From Cunninghamia lanceolata (Eukaryota > Streptophyta > Pinopsida > Cupressales > Cupressaceae), in contig BSBN01000254.1 in assembly GCA_027924645.1 (NCBI GenBank), positions 11,426,001 through 11,490,000 of the forward strand: a DNA stretch of 64,000 bases. The letters are read 5' to 3'. Every line of letters starts with the position of its first letter. The stretch's first letter is position 1. The translations under genes were made by a program, and so were the position numbers. The notes below the pieces were generated by a model. It worked only from the letters and a program-made list of their open reading frames with translations, searched no databases and was not told the origin of the DNA. Positions 13,001-24,585 of the stretch are shown one piece after another.

Positions 13001-14194
13001 GAGATCTACATGGAGTAGCCACAGGGGTTCCTTCAGGATTCTTCACTTGTGTGCCTTCTTCGGAAGTCTCTCTATGGCCTCAAACAGGCTCCTCGAGCCT
13101 GGTATGCTAAGATGGATTCCTTCCTTCTATCAGTTGGGTTCACTCAGTGCCATTCTGATCCCAATGTCTACATTCTGCAGCAGGATGATTCACTCCTATT
13201 TCTGGTTCTGTATGTTGATGACTTGCTGATCACAGGGAGTTCTTCATCCACCATTGGGGCTGTCAAAACTACCCTTCATGACAGGTTTTTGATGACTGAC
13301 TTGGGCTTGTTGCATTACTTTCTTGGGATTGAGATCTACCTATCTTCTTCTGGGATCACCATCACACAGTCCAAGTATACTCTAGATTTGCTCTCGAGGT
13401 TTCATATGGCTAACTGTAAGCCTGCTCTGACTCCCTTTCTTTCTGGAGTCAAACTTGAGGCTCAGTGTTCTTCTCCACTTGTTGATGGCACTTTGTACTG
13501 ACAACTTGTTGGGAGTCTCATTTATCTGACTCATACAAGACCTGACATTTCATATGCTGTAGGCATGGTCTCTCGATTCATGCAGGAGCCTCATGAGCTG
13601 CACTAGAAAGCAGCCAAGTAGATCCTTCACTACATTCAGGGTTCTCACAGTCTTGGGATTCACTACGCAGCGGGTATTGAGCTTGACTTGGTGGGCTACA
13701 TAGATTCCGATTGGGCGGGCGATTCTTAGGATCGCAAGTCTACTTTAGGTTACAGCTTCTCACTTGGTTCAGGTCCTGTTTGTTGGTCGAGCAAGAAGCA
13801 ATCTGCTATTGCTCTATCTTCTACTGAGGCCGAGTATCAGGGGGCTGTGAATGCCTCTACTGAGGCCATTTGGCTTCAGAATCTTCTCACTGAGTTTGGT
13901 ATCCAGATCAGACGGCCATCAGTCATATTTTGTGACAACCAGAGTGCCATTCAGATCTCACGGAATCCAGTCCATCATCAGCGGACCAAACACATAGAGG
14001 TCCACATGCACTACATCCGGGAGCTCATCCATGGCCACATCATCGACCTTCGCTACTGTCTGACTTCCGAGCAGGTTGCTGATATCTTCACCAAACCCTT
14101 CACTGAGAGCAAGTTCCTTCATTTGCGAGCTTTGCTGGGGGTGCGGGATGCTTCATCTTCTGGGGGGGCTTCTTCCTCTCACTCGGAGTCTTGA
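10057..14194 (+). pseudogene. Ty1/copia gag-pol polyprotein, 13 stops and 2 frameshifts
   Basis: About 1,379 codons from ATG 10057 (MDQTNIPILTPYNY) to TGA at 14192-14194. Gag comes first, then a CCHC knuckle (CAYCKRPGHDEHKC, about residues 262-275), protease (WVLDSGASHHM), the integrase HHCC region (HERFGH to CQGCILGK), integrase core (VHSDLAGP, TDNGGEY), RT (AFLHRDL, YVDD near 13210) and RNase H (DSDWAGD, SSTEAEY, CDNQSAI). Stops are TAG at 10405, 10696, 11508, 11999, 12539, 12599, 12689, 13016, 13604, 13619 and 13727, and TGA at 12056 and 13499. Frameshifts lie near 11250 and 11940. The second removes about 13 nt after QQNG, deleting the catalytic Glu of integrase. Most TAGs sit where copia relatives have Gln or Trp, so C-to-T or G-to-A change explains them. 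Confidence 0.95.
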
Positions 14195-14323
14195 CTCTCT
14201 CTACTTTTGGGGGGGTCTCTTCTCTCTCTCTTTGGGGGGGACTTTTATGTACATGGGTACCTCATCAGGCTTGATTTGCCGGGACCCATTTCTACATCCA
14301 CCTAAGCTTCACTTATGGGGGGG
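14162..14323 (+). other. Four G7 tracts ending in the polypurine tract
   Basis: Runs of exactly seven Gs lie at 14162-14168, 14209-14215, 14234-14240 and 14317-14323. The last directly precedes the 3' LTR and is the polypurine tract that primes plus-strand DNA. The other three lie within or just after the end of the RNase H frame and in the 3' untranslated part. Confidence 0.8.
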
Positions 14324-14772
14324 TCTTAGTGTAGGTTTTTATTTCCTAAATGGGTTATTTATTTTTCCTATATTCCTAGGTTTTTCCTACACTTCTATTA
14401 ATCTCGCTTAGGTTAATAAAGCATGTCTTATTAGGTGAGTAGTTGCGAGGTGTCACCTTCCTACATGTGAGCATCCATTAGCTATCTTGGGAAGATACTT
14501 TGCTATCTTTAGTCCGATAGATGGTTGCTCCTCATTGGTCGGTGTTGCCACCTCCTCTCTCTTCCTAGTCTATATAAGCATGCTACCTGGCTTGTATTTT
14601 GCATCTTTTGCTTTTGCATCTTCTTAATGCTATTTTGCTTCTAGCATTTGCATTACTCTCTTGGAGACTAACTCTGTGTTGCTATTTTGATTTCGTATCA
14701 TTTGCATTCATAGTTTTAATATCTATTCTTTGCACTAGTTTTCTGGGTTATTAATCTTTTCAGATTCTAACA
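14324..14772 (+). repeat. 3' LTR of the copia element
   Basis: 449 bp, starting TCTTAGTG (the G of the terminal TG is changed to C) and ending CTAACA, then TSD ATATT. Its TATA box is at 14571-14578. Confidence 0.97.
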
Positions 14773-14777
14773 ATATT

Positions 14778-16553
14778 GAGGCTAGAAGTGATAGATCTCT
14801 ATGTGTTCTTCACTTTAGATTCTGTGTAGGCTATAACTTTTCCTAGATCCAATTAGGAATCCCAAATCACTTCCATAGTCATAGGTATACTCTATGGGTT
14901 CTTAATTTGATCTTTCAACTTATCAACCTCTAATCCTTGATTCACTAATGTCTTTTTTTCTATTAGGATAAGCTACATTTAAGAATAACTTTAGGAGTTT
15001 TTTAGATTACTATAAAACATGTTCTCCTAGGATAACCCCCAAGAATAGACTAGTTGTATATTTATGCTAATGATGATAAACAAAAAGAAAATCATGTAGA
15101 TATCCAAGGATGATGTGATGCAAAGTTGGAAGCTTTTTAGGTGCTCTAATTAAAGTGTGCATGACACACTCCTACTCTAAATGAAAATGATATTTGAAAC
15201 CCAAATGAGATGTAAATAATTCTTGGGGTGTGGGGATGGTAAATGAATGCCAACAACATCTTTAAATAGAAGTACACAACTATAAATAATACAAACATAT
15301 GTTTGATCAATGCATAATGCCTACTTAAAAGGTAGAGTCGACCAAATTTTAATTTTAATTGTCAAATTTTAGGGATCAAATTCAGAGGTAAGAGACCACC
15401 ATTGTGCCAATGTAAATGCCTTGAGATTAAGGAATGTTAATGTCTATGCAAACAATAAATATCTAGATATGGAGTGATTTGAATTTAGCTAAAAATTCAA
15501 AGAACTATACCTAGCACTGAGCATGTGGTATCGTAAAAATTTACAATAGCTCAATCTGTAGAACTCATTGACAGTTGTAGGCAACTAAACAAAACTTTAT
15601 TTGAATCACAATGAGTTTATATACAAAGAACCAAGAATTTGAAAAGTTACCTTGTCCATGGAATTTGAAATGGATAGCTGGGAAGTGATAAAAGCCAACT
15701 AACCAAAACTAACAAAATTTCAAATTTTTGAAAAAAAAATGAAATTTGAAGCCCCAACTTGGTAGGTTCATAACTCCTACTTAGCTAGTCAAAATTTAAA
15801 CTTTTTATAATTGTTGGAAAGATCTCCATGAGAGCTAGTTTTAGTTGCCTCGAGCTCTCCCTGCAGCTATTGCTCAAAGCAACCAATGAAAGTCTTGACC
15901 CCAAATTTCACTCCGAAGGCCTCCAAAAATATGATCTAGTGAGATGTAGGAAATTCTATTAAAAAAACTAAAATACATAAAAGTTAGTTCCTATATAGAT
16001 GCCACCCTAGTGCTTCTTGATCTCTGTGGGGTCATGGAGGGTACAATGAATGTAAAGAGTATGAGAAAGTGTGTAGAAATAGATAACCTTCTATTTGATA
16101 TGTAGGAATATATGTATAAATAGGAATAAGTGAGGAATAGAAAAATAAACCTAACTCCAAAAAAGATTACACCATTTCTAATATGTAGTTTTATTAGGAA
16201 ATTTCCCCAAAACAATTTTTTTCATAAATATACAAATTTCATCATTACAAACCTTTAAAATCACACATAATCTTATAATTGAATATTAAAAAAAAATAAA
16301 ACTATTTAGAGAACCAATACTCTTTAAACCAATAATAATACATCTTTTTTTTCCTTCGAAGGTCTCTAATATTCATTAGACTTTGTGTGTTTGGCCACTA
16401 CTATGCTCAACTCTCCATGGGCAACCTTGTCAATGGGTCCAAATAAGGTAAAGTGCTCCTTAAAAATCCACACAATGGGCACAATTTCACAAGTTATTCA
16501 ACAAAATTTAATTATTTTAGAATATAAATTCATTGTTATTGATTTCCATCATA
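14778..16553. other. No gene seen; probable continuation of an interrupted LTR
   Basis: AT-rich sequence between the copia and E1 insertions, probably the continuation of the minus-strand LTR that starts at 8220. Only short ORFs without recognisable domains occur. The ORF ending near 16633 runs into the E1 LTR and is not a gene. Confidence 0.4.
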
Positions 16554-16558
16554 TGGCC

Positions 16559-17649
16559 TATTGGCAAGAGACACTATATGGATTCATGATTGTTGTCATT
16601 GATGGCAACAAAGTTCATCCCACACATCCGTAGGACATGGTGTGTCTCTACCGGAAGTTAGAATGAAGATTGTTGAGGTCCGGTAAACAAGAACAAAGCT
16701 TGTGGCAAGGTCTGACAGACAGGTTCAGATCTCTCAGAGGAAGTATCTTGGTGAAGTGTGGATTTGGGAAAGTCAAGAGGACTACCTTAAGTAATAGATT
16801 CCAAGGATTTAGCCTCCGGTGATGGACAAGGAAAAAGATATGAATAGTTGAGTACCAGATTCCTGAGTGACAGTGTGAACAGAGGAAGAACTGACTGACA
16901 GAACATCAGATTACTTTCTGGATGTGTTACTGATGGTGGTAAAGGTTATGAAGGCATGAATCATGTTTGGCTGACATGATTAATGATTTCTACAAGCATA
17001 TACTTGATCCGTATTACTTGATGTGCAAGGATTCAACCGACAGAACAGAGTTTGTTAGAAGATTGACTGTTCTGGGTGCCGACTAGAAAGATAATGAAAT
17101 CACTTGTGTAGATATATATATATAGGATGGATTTAGTTGTGAGAAGTGTGTGTGGTGGTATGTGATATGCGAATAAAAGTAGAGCAGAGCAGAAGTAGTA
17201 AGGAAGGTTTGGTATGTGAAAGGAAAGCAACATAAGAGAAGAGGAAAAATGAAGTGCAGCAGATTAGTGTATTGAGCCTAACCAGAACTGAACTCCAGCA
17301 TATGTGGATGCCTCCAATCAGTTCAAGTATTGTATACCACTCTTTTGTAGATAGTGTGTCTCTTGTAGGCAGTGTGCCTCCTTATGAGCAGTGTGCTCAG
17401 GCAGTGAGTCCTAATTGGCAAGTGCCACTTTTGTAATTCCTTATTCTTCTAATAGAGAATAATCTTTGGGTTAATCACCCCATGGTTTTTCCCTTAATAG
17501 GTTTTTCACGTCAAAAATATTGTGTCATGTGTATCTCCTTTCATGGTTATGTTTGCTTGTTTGAATTAATGTTGCATTGATTAATAAGAAAGTTCAAAAA
17601 GAAGAAATAATTAAGATAACTGATTCACCCCCCCTCTTAGTTATCAACA
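16559..17649 (+). repeat. 5' LTR of E1
   Basis: Starts TATTGGCAAGAG (from TGTTGGCAAGAG in the siblings) and ends TTATCAACA. A TATA-like stretch lies at 17111-17126. A pyrimidine run CCCCCCCTC precedes the end, as in its siblings. Confidence 0.95.
17111..17126 (+). promoter_or_regulatory. LTR TATA region of E1
   Basis: GATATATATATATAGG. The sibling LTRs hold related TATA sequences at the same place (E2 about 29336-29350; E3 about 43489-43500, minus strand). Confidence 0.5.
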
Positions 17650-17651
17650 AT

Positions 17652-17663
17652 TGGTATCAGAGC
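17652..17663 (+). other. Primer-binding site of E1, initiator-Met tRNA
   Basis: TGGTATCAGAGC, two bases after the LTR end. Identical in E2 and changed at one base in E3. Confidence 0.95.
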
Positions 17664-17714
17664 TAAGTTCCTCCTAACAGAGCCTAATAGCTTGAGAAAG
17701 ATCTGGGAGTTCAA

Positions 17715-18892
17715 ATGGATGCATATGGTTTAAGAGAGCAACTCAAGACTACCCTTGATGATCTTAAATAGTCAAACTCTGAAGTCAATGAATTAAAGGA
17801 AAGACTCAAACAGGCTGATGATTTCATGAGAGAACTAAAAGATAAATTAAGTCTCTCTATGAAAAAGAGAAAGGAGTTGCTTCAGCAATTAGCAAGACAA
17901 GGTGAAGAAAATAATGCAAATGAAGAGCTGACTGAGAAAACCAAGTTATGTGAAAAGTTATCAAAAGAAATCATTATGGTAAGACATGAAATGGAATCAG
18001 GAGTTATAAAGTTTACCCAAGAAGTTGAAGAGAAAAGAAAAACTGAAGATAATCTAAGACAATCTCTCAAGGAGAAATTAGAAGATTGCCACTAGATGGA
18101 TAGAATTATCAAACATCTTGAATCTGATCTTGAAGATGCTAAAGATAATGAAGAAAAACTTGAGGATCAAATTGTCTCTCTAAAAAGGGATCTTCAAACA
18201 ACGAGTATAAAGAGAAATTCAAGATAAGTTCTGCTCAACTTGAAGTTCTTCTTGGAAGTCAAAAGAAGGTAGATGACAAATGTGGTTTGGGATATGAGAA
18301 AGGAGAAAGTTCTGGATCTGGTCAGAAGAATTTTGGATTAGAAAATCCAAGGAACAGGCCTAGAAGACCTCCGGTAAGACAACCCAATGCTCAAAGATAT
18401 CCATCCTTCAATGGATACTACCACAGCTGCAATCACTTTGGTCACAAAGCTAATCAGTGTAGAAAGAGAATGCGTCAGACTAATTCATCCTTCTTCAGAT
18501 AGTGTTTTAACTACAAAAGGTATGGTCACAAGTCTCATGAATGCAGAAATATGCAAATGAACAAATCATTCAATGGTAGATGCTTTGCATGCAATAGAGT
18601 AGGTCATATGGCTAATGAATGCAGATCAAGAGGATATCAGTCAAATATGTAAAGAAATGTTGTTTGCCAAATCTGTAATAGGTCTTGTCATAATGCAAAA
18701 GTCTGTAGAAGCAAGAATCAGGACAAAAGAGGTCCAGTATATCATAATTAGAATCAAGATAAGGGTAAACAAAAGATGAATGCGGATGAAGTTAAAAATG
18801 AGATGAGCAAGATTTGGGTGAAGAAAAGTACTGAGAATGTAGAGGTCGGATCCGCACCAGACTCTGGTGCTAATATTCCTTCCAAAAATTGA
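17715..18892 (+). pseudogene. E1 ORF1: gag-like protein, coiled coil plus four CCHC knuckles, broken
   Basis: Starts MDAYGLREQL at ATG 17715 and ends at TGA 18890-18892, about 392 codons. The N-terminal half is Glu/Lys/Leu-rich with heptad-like spacing (coiled coil, about residues 20-190), suited to self-assembly. A basic stretch (RPRRPPVRQPNAQR) follows, then four C-x2-C-x4-H-x4-C knuckles typical of nucleocapsid RNA binding. In E1 the first reads CNHFGHKANQC with its leading Cys changed to Ser, and others are also altered. At least five in-frame stops are present (for example after DDLK, DCH, FFR, SNM and YHN), and one frameshift lies near 18200. The C-terminus ends in PDSGANIPSKN. Sibling copies fill in the intact pattern. 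No capsid-like domain is recognisable by eye. Confidence 0.85.
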
Positions 18893-19157
18893 AAAGTGAG
18901 CTCTGGCTCAGGGGGAGACACAAAGAAAACCTTGTTCCCCCAGCCAGTCAATTGGTGCCGGAACTAGCACAAGAAGAGTTGCGGATTGAAGGAGTCATGA
19001 GGGATATATTCAAACAAACTGTGGTTAAGATTTGGAAGATCCGCAAGATGTTTAAAGATCAGGGTTGATCCAGTTCTTCAAATCACCTGAATAAAGCAAA
19101 CTAGAATAATGTAGGTTGAGCATTTATTGCAATATGATATTAGGGCTTGCGGAGCAA

Positions 19158-19164
19158 TATAAGG
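19158..19164 (+). promoter_or_regulatory. Candidate internal TATA box upstream of ORF2 in E1
   Basis: TATAAGG, about 200 bp upstream of the ORF2 ATG, in a block also conserved in E2 (31389-31395) and E3 (47703-47709, minus). It could give a separate ORF2 transcript. This is inference from position and conservation only. Confidence 0.3.
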
Positions 19165-19361
19165 GTTTTTCATTAATCACTTGTTCATTCTACACTCAAG
19201 GAGAAATGAAAAGCGGAGCTTTGCAATGAAATTCCTCAAGTTCATCGAAGATCACCTGCAGAAGTCATTACTTCCAGAGATCAATCCAACCAACTCCATG
19301 AAACTGATAGGCACAAAAGGTATTTTCCATTTTCAAATATCTCACTACAAATCTCTTGATA

Positions 19362-22300
19362 ATGGGTACTCTAAATATTGTAAAGATTTCTGATAGACCT
19401 CGCCCTACATTTAAGAAACATCCATACAAATCCTTGGAGGTAGACCCCCTAGGTGCATTTTCCAGTGTTTCGCATGGTGTGTTGCACACCAAAGATATTA
19501 GGGTTTATATACATGCAAATGTTGAAGAGTTTGGGGAATTCAAACTAAGAGATATCTATCACAAACAACTGTTAGATGATTCATTTGAGCTCAAACCCCA
19601 ATACATAGGCCTCTGGAACAAGTACTTTGCACAATACATACAATTCCCTTGTTTTATAGAGGATGAATGGGTTAGGTACTTTTTGAGCAGAATACATGAG
19701 AATTTCATGTGGTTAAATGGACCATTCAAGATCACTAAAGATGCCATCAGGGCAGTTACCGGATTACACTCATCTGGTGGGATTCCTGTTCTTAAATTTG
19801 TAAAGAACCAAACTGTGAGTGAGGCTACTGGATCTAAGTTTGACAAAAGAGCAATGACAGTAGATGACATCACTGATCCGGATGTTAAGTTTTCTTCTAT
19901 GATCATTGGATATAAGATATATCATTCTAGCAGAGAAATTTTTTTACCTGGAACTACCATCTATACCGCTTATGAAATGTTAAGAAAGGATGCAGACTAT
20001 GATCTTTGTTAGCTTCTCTTGAACCAACTCTTGGAGAATCTACAGAAAATCAAGAAAGACAAAAAGAATTCATTCAAGTATGGTGGATTGATATTGTGCT
20101 TATTCTTCTACTTTATGAATGAGCTTCCCAGATCTAATGGCTGGGTATGGAGAATGATAGACCAATAGCTATCTAAATCAGAGATTATTTACATGGACTT
20201 GGTGACAACAAAGCACAAAATACAACTTTGTGGGGGTATTTCAAGAACTTTTAGAACATGATGCAAGCAAGAGAAAGGATTCCCCAGTCTCTTGTTGAGA
20301 AATACAAAGACACAATCTACTTTATGGTAGAGACTAATCAGTGCCTAATGGAGGCAGTAGAACCAAGAACTGTATGGATCATGCCCATGGGGTATGAGGT
20401 TGATGAACAAATTGTGGAGCTACATGTTCAACACACGCTAAGTCAGCCTATGGATCCAAAAGCAGAAAGGTTTGGAACCTTTGAGGAGCTGAGTATAAAA
20501 ATTCATGTTGAACTCAAAGAACCAGAGATCAAGAGGAAGGTGAGAAAAGAAGTAGAAAATTTTGCCCAAGGCCTTGGCATCTCAAAGGAGGCACTTGATG
20601 CCCATAAGAAAAGGATGGAAAGGGCTAAGGAAAAGAAGAAAGAGGTAGAAAAGAAAAGCAAGGAAAGTGCTTTGGTAGAAACCTCAACCTGGACGAGATC
20701 ATCAAAAAGATCTGCACCTGTCATACCTAAAAGCTTAAAACCGGAAGTCCAGGCATTCAGTAAAAGAGAGAAAAGATCCAAGACGAAAGCCACAAGGGCT
20801 TATGCAAGTCAAAGAGATGAAGAGGAAACCGAATCAGATGATGGGGTAAAGGAAATAAAGAAGCAGAAGAAGAAAGGATCCGGTAAACCCTCCACAGGCC
20901 AAGACAAGGAAGAAATGGTAGAGGAATTTGTTGAAAAGCCCACCTTGTCTCTAGAAACTGTAATCAAATCAGTCACTGTGGATGGAAACCGTCAACCAAT
21001 GGCCAAATTCTATGATGATTACAATGAGGCTGACCAAAAGATCCTACAAGAAGCTACAATCAGGTATCTGAACATATACAATAAGGCTTTCATTGAGATT
21101 ATATCTCTAATTCCTAAGAGCCTAGAAAAGGAGTTAGAAATAAGAAAGAACAATGCCATGGCAAAAGACATTGAGATCCAGGAACAGATAGCTATTCAGC
21201 TATATCCTGCAATCGATCCCAAAATAATGAATATGATATTCAAAGATTGCAAGGATAAATTCAAGAGCAAAGCAAGGATGAATCAGCTCATGCTTGGTGA
21301 AACCGACAAGGTGGCAAAAGAGACTAAAGAGATTCTCTAGAATACTCTTAAAAAGTTCAACATTTCTATCACAGAGGACTCTGGTTTCCCTTACAGCTTT
21401 CAGATCTAAAGGAGAAGACACAATACAGGAGAAAGAAGCAGGAATGAAGGAAAATGAAGCTGACAGTACCAAGGCTGCAGAGAAAGAGAAGACCCCAATA
21501 GAGAAAACCACAACTGATAGTGGTAAGAATATAGAAGGAGAAAAATCTCCAAGGGATAGCCCTAAGACTGCAGAAGAAAAGAAAAATCTATCTTCCGCAA
21601 GAGACACTGCACAAACTGTCCAACAATTCCTAAACAAAGAAACAATGGAGATTGATGAACCAGAGCTTCTACAAGGTCCATTCAATTTTGATTCTCTTTC
21701 TCCAGTACAGACAATGAAGATAGCTTCATTTGCTAATGCTAAGGCCAGTGAAAAACTCCTAAAGTCTCATATGGAAGATTGTGAGTTAATAGAAGCTACT
21801 TCCGGAGTGCTAGAAAAGATTATGCCATCATTTCAAAACAATCCCACAGCCTCCTCTTCCGGTAATCTCAAAACCTTAGTCAGCAGTGTTAGTACACATT
21901 TTGATTCTCTAGAAAAATCAGCTGAAGAAAAGGTCCGGAAGGAGTTTTTGGATAAAAGGTTCTCCGAGCTACAGGGTTTGATCATTAATGATAGGAGAAA
22001 CATGAACATTGGGATAAAGAGCTTAGAAAATGCTCTTAAGGATGGCGGTGAAATATACAAATTTTGTATCTCTTGGTCCAAGGTAACAGTGGAAATTGAG
22101 AAGAAAATAAAAGAGCAAGAGGACAAACTACTAAGCTTGTCTCAAAGTTTTGATCCTCTTTCATCCTCCATAATAAATCAAGAATGTCAGACTATTCCAA
22201 TCACAAATGCAATAAAGAATTTTGAGAAGGAAAGAAAGAACATAATTAACCGGATGGGTGAACTTAGAAGGATTATTATCCCTAAGTTAGAGGCCATGCA

Positions 22301-22484
22301 TGAGGCCATAAGTAAAGCTCAAATCACAGCCTAGACAAATGATCTGACAGATTTTAAGAGGGCAGAAGCTTTTGCATTTCTGTTGAGTGGTCACATTTCA
22401 ATTTTGGATAGAATGAAGCAAAGTTGGGCTACAGAACTCGCCCAATTGAAGACATCCTTTGCAGACATTCTTCAGTTTTTGTGA
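19362..22484 (+). pseudogene. E1 ORF2: unassigned protein of about 1,040 codons, broken
   Basis: ATG 19362 (MGTLNIVKISDRP) to TGA 22482-22484. Residues 1 to about 370 look globular, with many aromatic residues and motifs DPLGAFSSVSHGVL, RVYIHAN and IMPMGYEVDEQIVELHVQH. A Lys/Glu/Ser-rich linker follows (RTRSSKRSAP-like), then a helical block (FIEIISLIPKSLEKELE), a second charged linker and a C-terminal helical domain beginning MEIDEPELLQ. Disruptions: TAG after YDLC (20010), a 1-nt indel near 20150 with two further stops, TAG at 21338, a linker deletion of about 140 bp relative to E2, and TAG at 22332. I see no enzymatic signature. A distant relation to plant mobile-domain or putative plant transposon proteins is possible but unproven. 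Confidence 0.85.
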
Positions 22485-22564
22485 GTATGTAATATGCGGC
22501 TAAGTGTAGTTAAATTTTTGAAAATTTTGGTATGCGGACCCTACCCTTTGCCATTGATGTCAAA

Positions 22565-22716
22565 GGGGGAGTGAAGAACAGTGAAAAATGAGGAATCTAA
22601 CTAAGGGGGAGCTCCAGAAAATGTATATAATAACAGAGCATCAGCCAAGGGGGAGCATAGTGTAAACACTTAGTCATTTTTCACTAAGTGTTGCCATCAA
22701 TGCCAAAGGGGGAGGT
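22565..22716 (+). other. Reiterated AAGGGGGAG tracts and polypurine tract of E1
   Basis: Four G5 tracts in AAGGGGGAG context at 22565-22569, 22605-22609, 22649-22653 and 22708-22712. The last is the polypurine tract directly before the 3' LTR. A perfect 8-bp inverted repeat CACTTAGT/ACTAAGTG lies between the third and fourth. Confidence 0.8.
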
Positions 22717-23798
22717 TGTTGGAAAGAGACACTATATGGATTCATGATTGTTGTCATTTATGGTAACAAAGTTCATCCCATACATCCGCAGGACATGGTG
22801 TGTCTCTACCAGAAGTCAGAATGAAGATTGTTGAGGTCTAGTAAACAAGAACAGAGCTTGTGGCAAGGTCCGACGGACAGGTCCGGATCTCTCAAAGGAA
22901 GTATCTTGGTGAAGTGTGGATTTGGGAAAGTCAAGAGGACTACCTTGAGTAATAGATTCCAAGGATTTAGCCTCCGGTGATGGACAAGGAAAAAGATATG
23001 AATAGTTGAGTACTGGATTCCTGAGTGACAGTGTGAATAGAGGAAGAACTGACTAACAGAACATCAGATTACTTTCTAGATGTGTTACTGATGGTGGTAA
23101 AGGTTATCAAGGCATGAATCATGTTTAGTCGACATGATTAATGATTTCTACAAGCATATACTTGATCCGCATTACTTGATGTGCAAGGATTCAGCCGACA
23201 GAATAGAGTTTGTGAGAAGATTGACTATTCTAGGTGCCGACTAGAAAGATAATGAAATCACTTGTGTGGATATATATAGGATGGATTTAGTTGTGAGAAG
23301 TGTGTGTGGTGGTATGTGATATGCGAATAAAAGCAGAGCAGAGCAGAAGTAGTAAGGAAGGTCTGGTATGTGAAAGGAAAGCAGCATAAGAGAAGAGGAA
23401 AGATGAAGTGCAGCAGATCAATGTACTGAGCCTAACTGGAACTGAACCCCAGCATATGTGGATGCTTCCAATCAGTTCAAGTATTGTATAACACTCTTTT
23501 GTAGACAGTGTGTCTCTTGTAGGCAGTGTGCCTCCTTGTGAGCAGTGTGCTCGGGCAATGAGCCCTAATTGGCAAGTGCCACTTTTGTAATTCCTTATTC
23601 TTCTAATAGAGAATAATCTTTGGGTTAATCACCCCGTGGTTTTTCCCTTAACAGGGTTTCCATGTCAAAAATATTGTCATGTGTATCTCCTTTCATGGTT
23701 ATGTTTGCTTGTTTGAATTAATGCTACATTGATTAATAAGAAAGTAATGAAGAAATAATTAGGATAACTGATTCACCCGTCCCTCTTAGTTATCAACA
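22717..23798 (+). repeat. 3' LTR of E1
   Basis: 1,082 bp, TGTTGGAAAGAG to TTATCAACA, followed by TSD TGGCC. Differences from the 5' LTR are mostly transitions in the part I compared. Confidence 0.95.
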
Positions 23799-23803
23799 TG
23801 GCC

Positions 23804-24585
23804 TCCAATATTTTTATGAATACAAAAAAAGTCCATGTCACATTGCTAATGGGACAGAATTTTAAGTAACAACTATTATTGTAGTTGTTTCCAAGATAAA
23901 TAGAAAAATATTGCATAGGACGAAACCACATTACAATGAATATCCTAAGTTTTTGAAGCATGAGGAGTAACATTATGGAAGTAATTCTATCTATCCTTGA
24001 AACCCCAATCCTTATTTTATCAGGCACAGGCTAGTGTCAGCCTTCCATTCCCTCACTAATGAGGTTATGGCCTTTTGCAACTGAAGTTTGTTAAGAACTT
24101 TTACAAAACCAATCAAACATACAATGCTATGGTTCTCTAAAAACATGTATCCATTTACAAAATCAAAACAATTTGTACCATGCAATTTAGGGGCTGTCAT
24201 GCCAGTTTGTTGAATTAGTTATAGTATTCTATCATAATGTATTCATATACACCTAGATTTATATATTGATTCACATATACCTATGAGGATCCTTGCATAA
24301 AGGCCTAGGAACTATGGCCACAACAACTAACATATGTGATGAGAATGGAACTTGAACCAGTCCTCCATTAGCCAAAGAAAAGGTTCTACCGATTTATTAT
24401 ATATCAGAGTTTACATTTTTCTTCTCATCACTTATAAAAAGAAGCACAAGAGCCAATCCATTCACCTAAAAAAAAAGAAAAAGGAAAACCTATAATCTAA
24501 GTATAGTTAGGTCACGCTTATATTTTTCTTATAGTTCGGAGAACATTCTAACATCTTGGTTGCAAGTATCAGACCATAGCTGTGT
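23804..24585. other. No gene seen
   Basis: AT-rich DNA between E1 and the left end of R-A. Only short ORFs without domains. It is contiguous with 14778-16553 once E1 is removed. Confidence 0.4.

Larger units (their letters stand above)
8442..14772 (+). mobile_element. Complete Ty1/copia retrotransposon, coding region disabled
   Basis: 6,331 bp with two 449-bp LTRs. It is flanked by the 5-bp target duplication ATATT at 8437-8441 and 14773-14777. The order is LTR, initiator-Met PBS, leader of about 1.15 kb, gag-pol with integrase before RT (copia order), G-rich tract, LTR. By my alignment the LTRs differ at only 6 of 449 positions, so the insertion is the youngest datable one here. The single gag-pol reading frame carries 13 in-frame stops and 2 frameshifts, so this copy cannot supply its own proteins. 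Confidence 0.97.
16559..23798 (+). mobile_element. E1: non-autonomous LTR retrotransposon with gag-like ORF1 and unknown ORF2
   Basis: 7,240 bp with LTRs of 1,091 and 1,082 bp and a perfect target duplication TGGCC (16554-16558, 23799-23803). Order: LTR, initiator-Met PBS, ORF1, spacer of about 470 bp, ORF2, reiterated purine tracts, LTR. No protease, integrase, RT or RNase H motif is present, so proteins for movement must come from another element. The PBS, the CCCCCCTCTTAGTTATCAACA end and the multi-knuckle gag look like SIRE/Maximus-type copia elements; that placement is from memory of the family, not a search. In the first 270 bp the two LTRs differ at about 18 positions, so it is older than the 8442 element. 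Confidence 0.93.
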
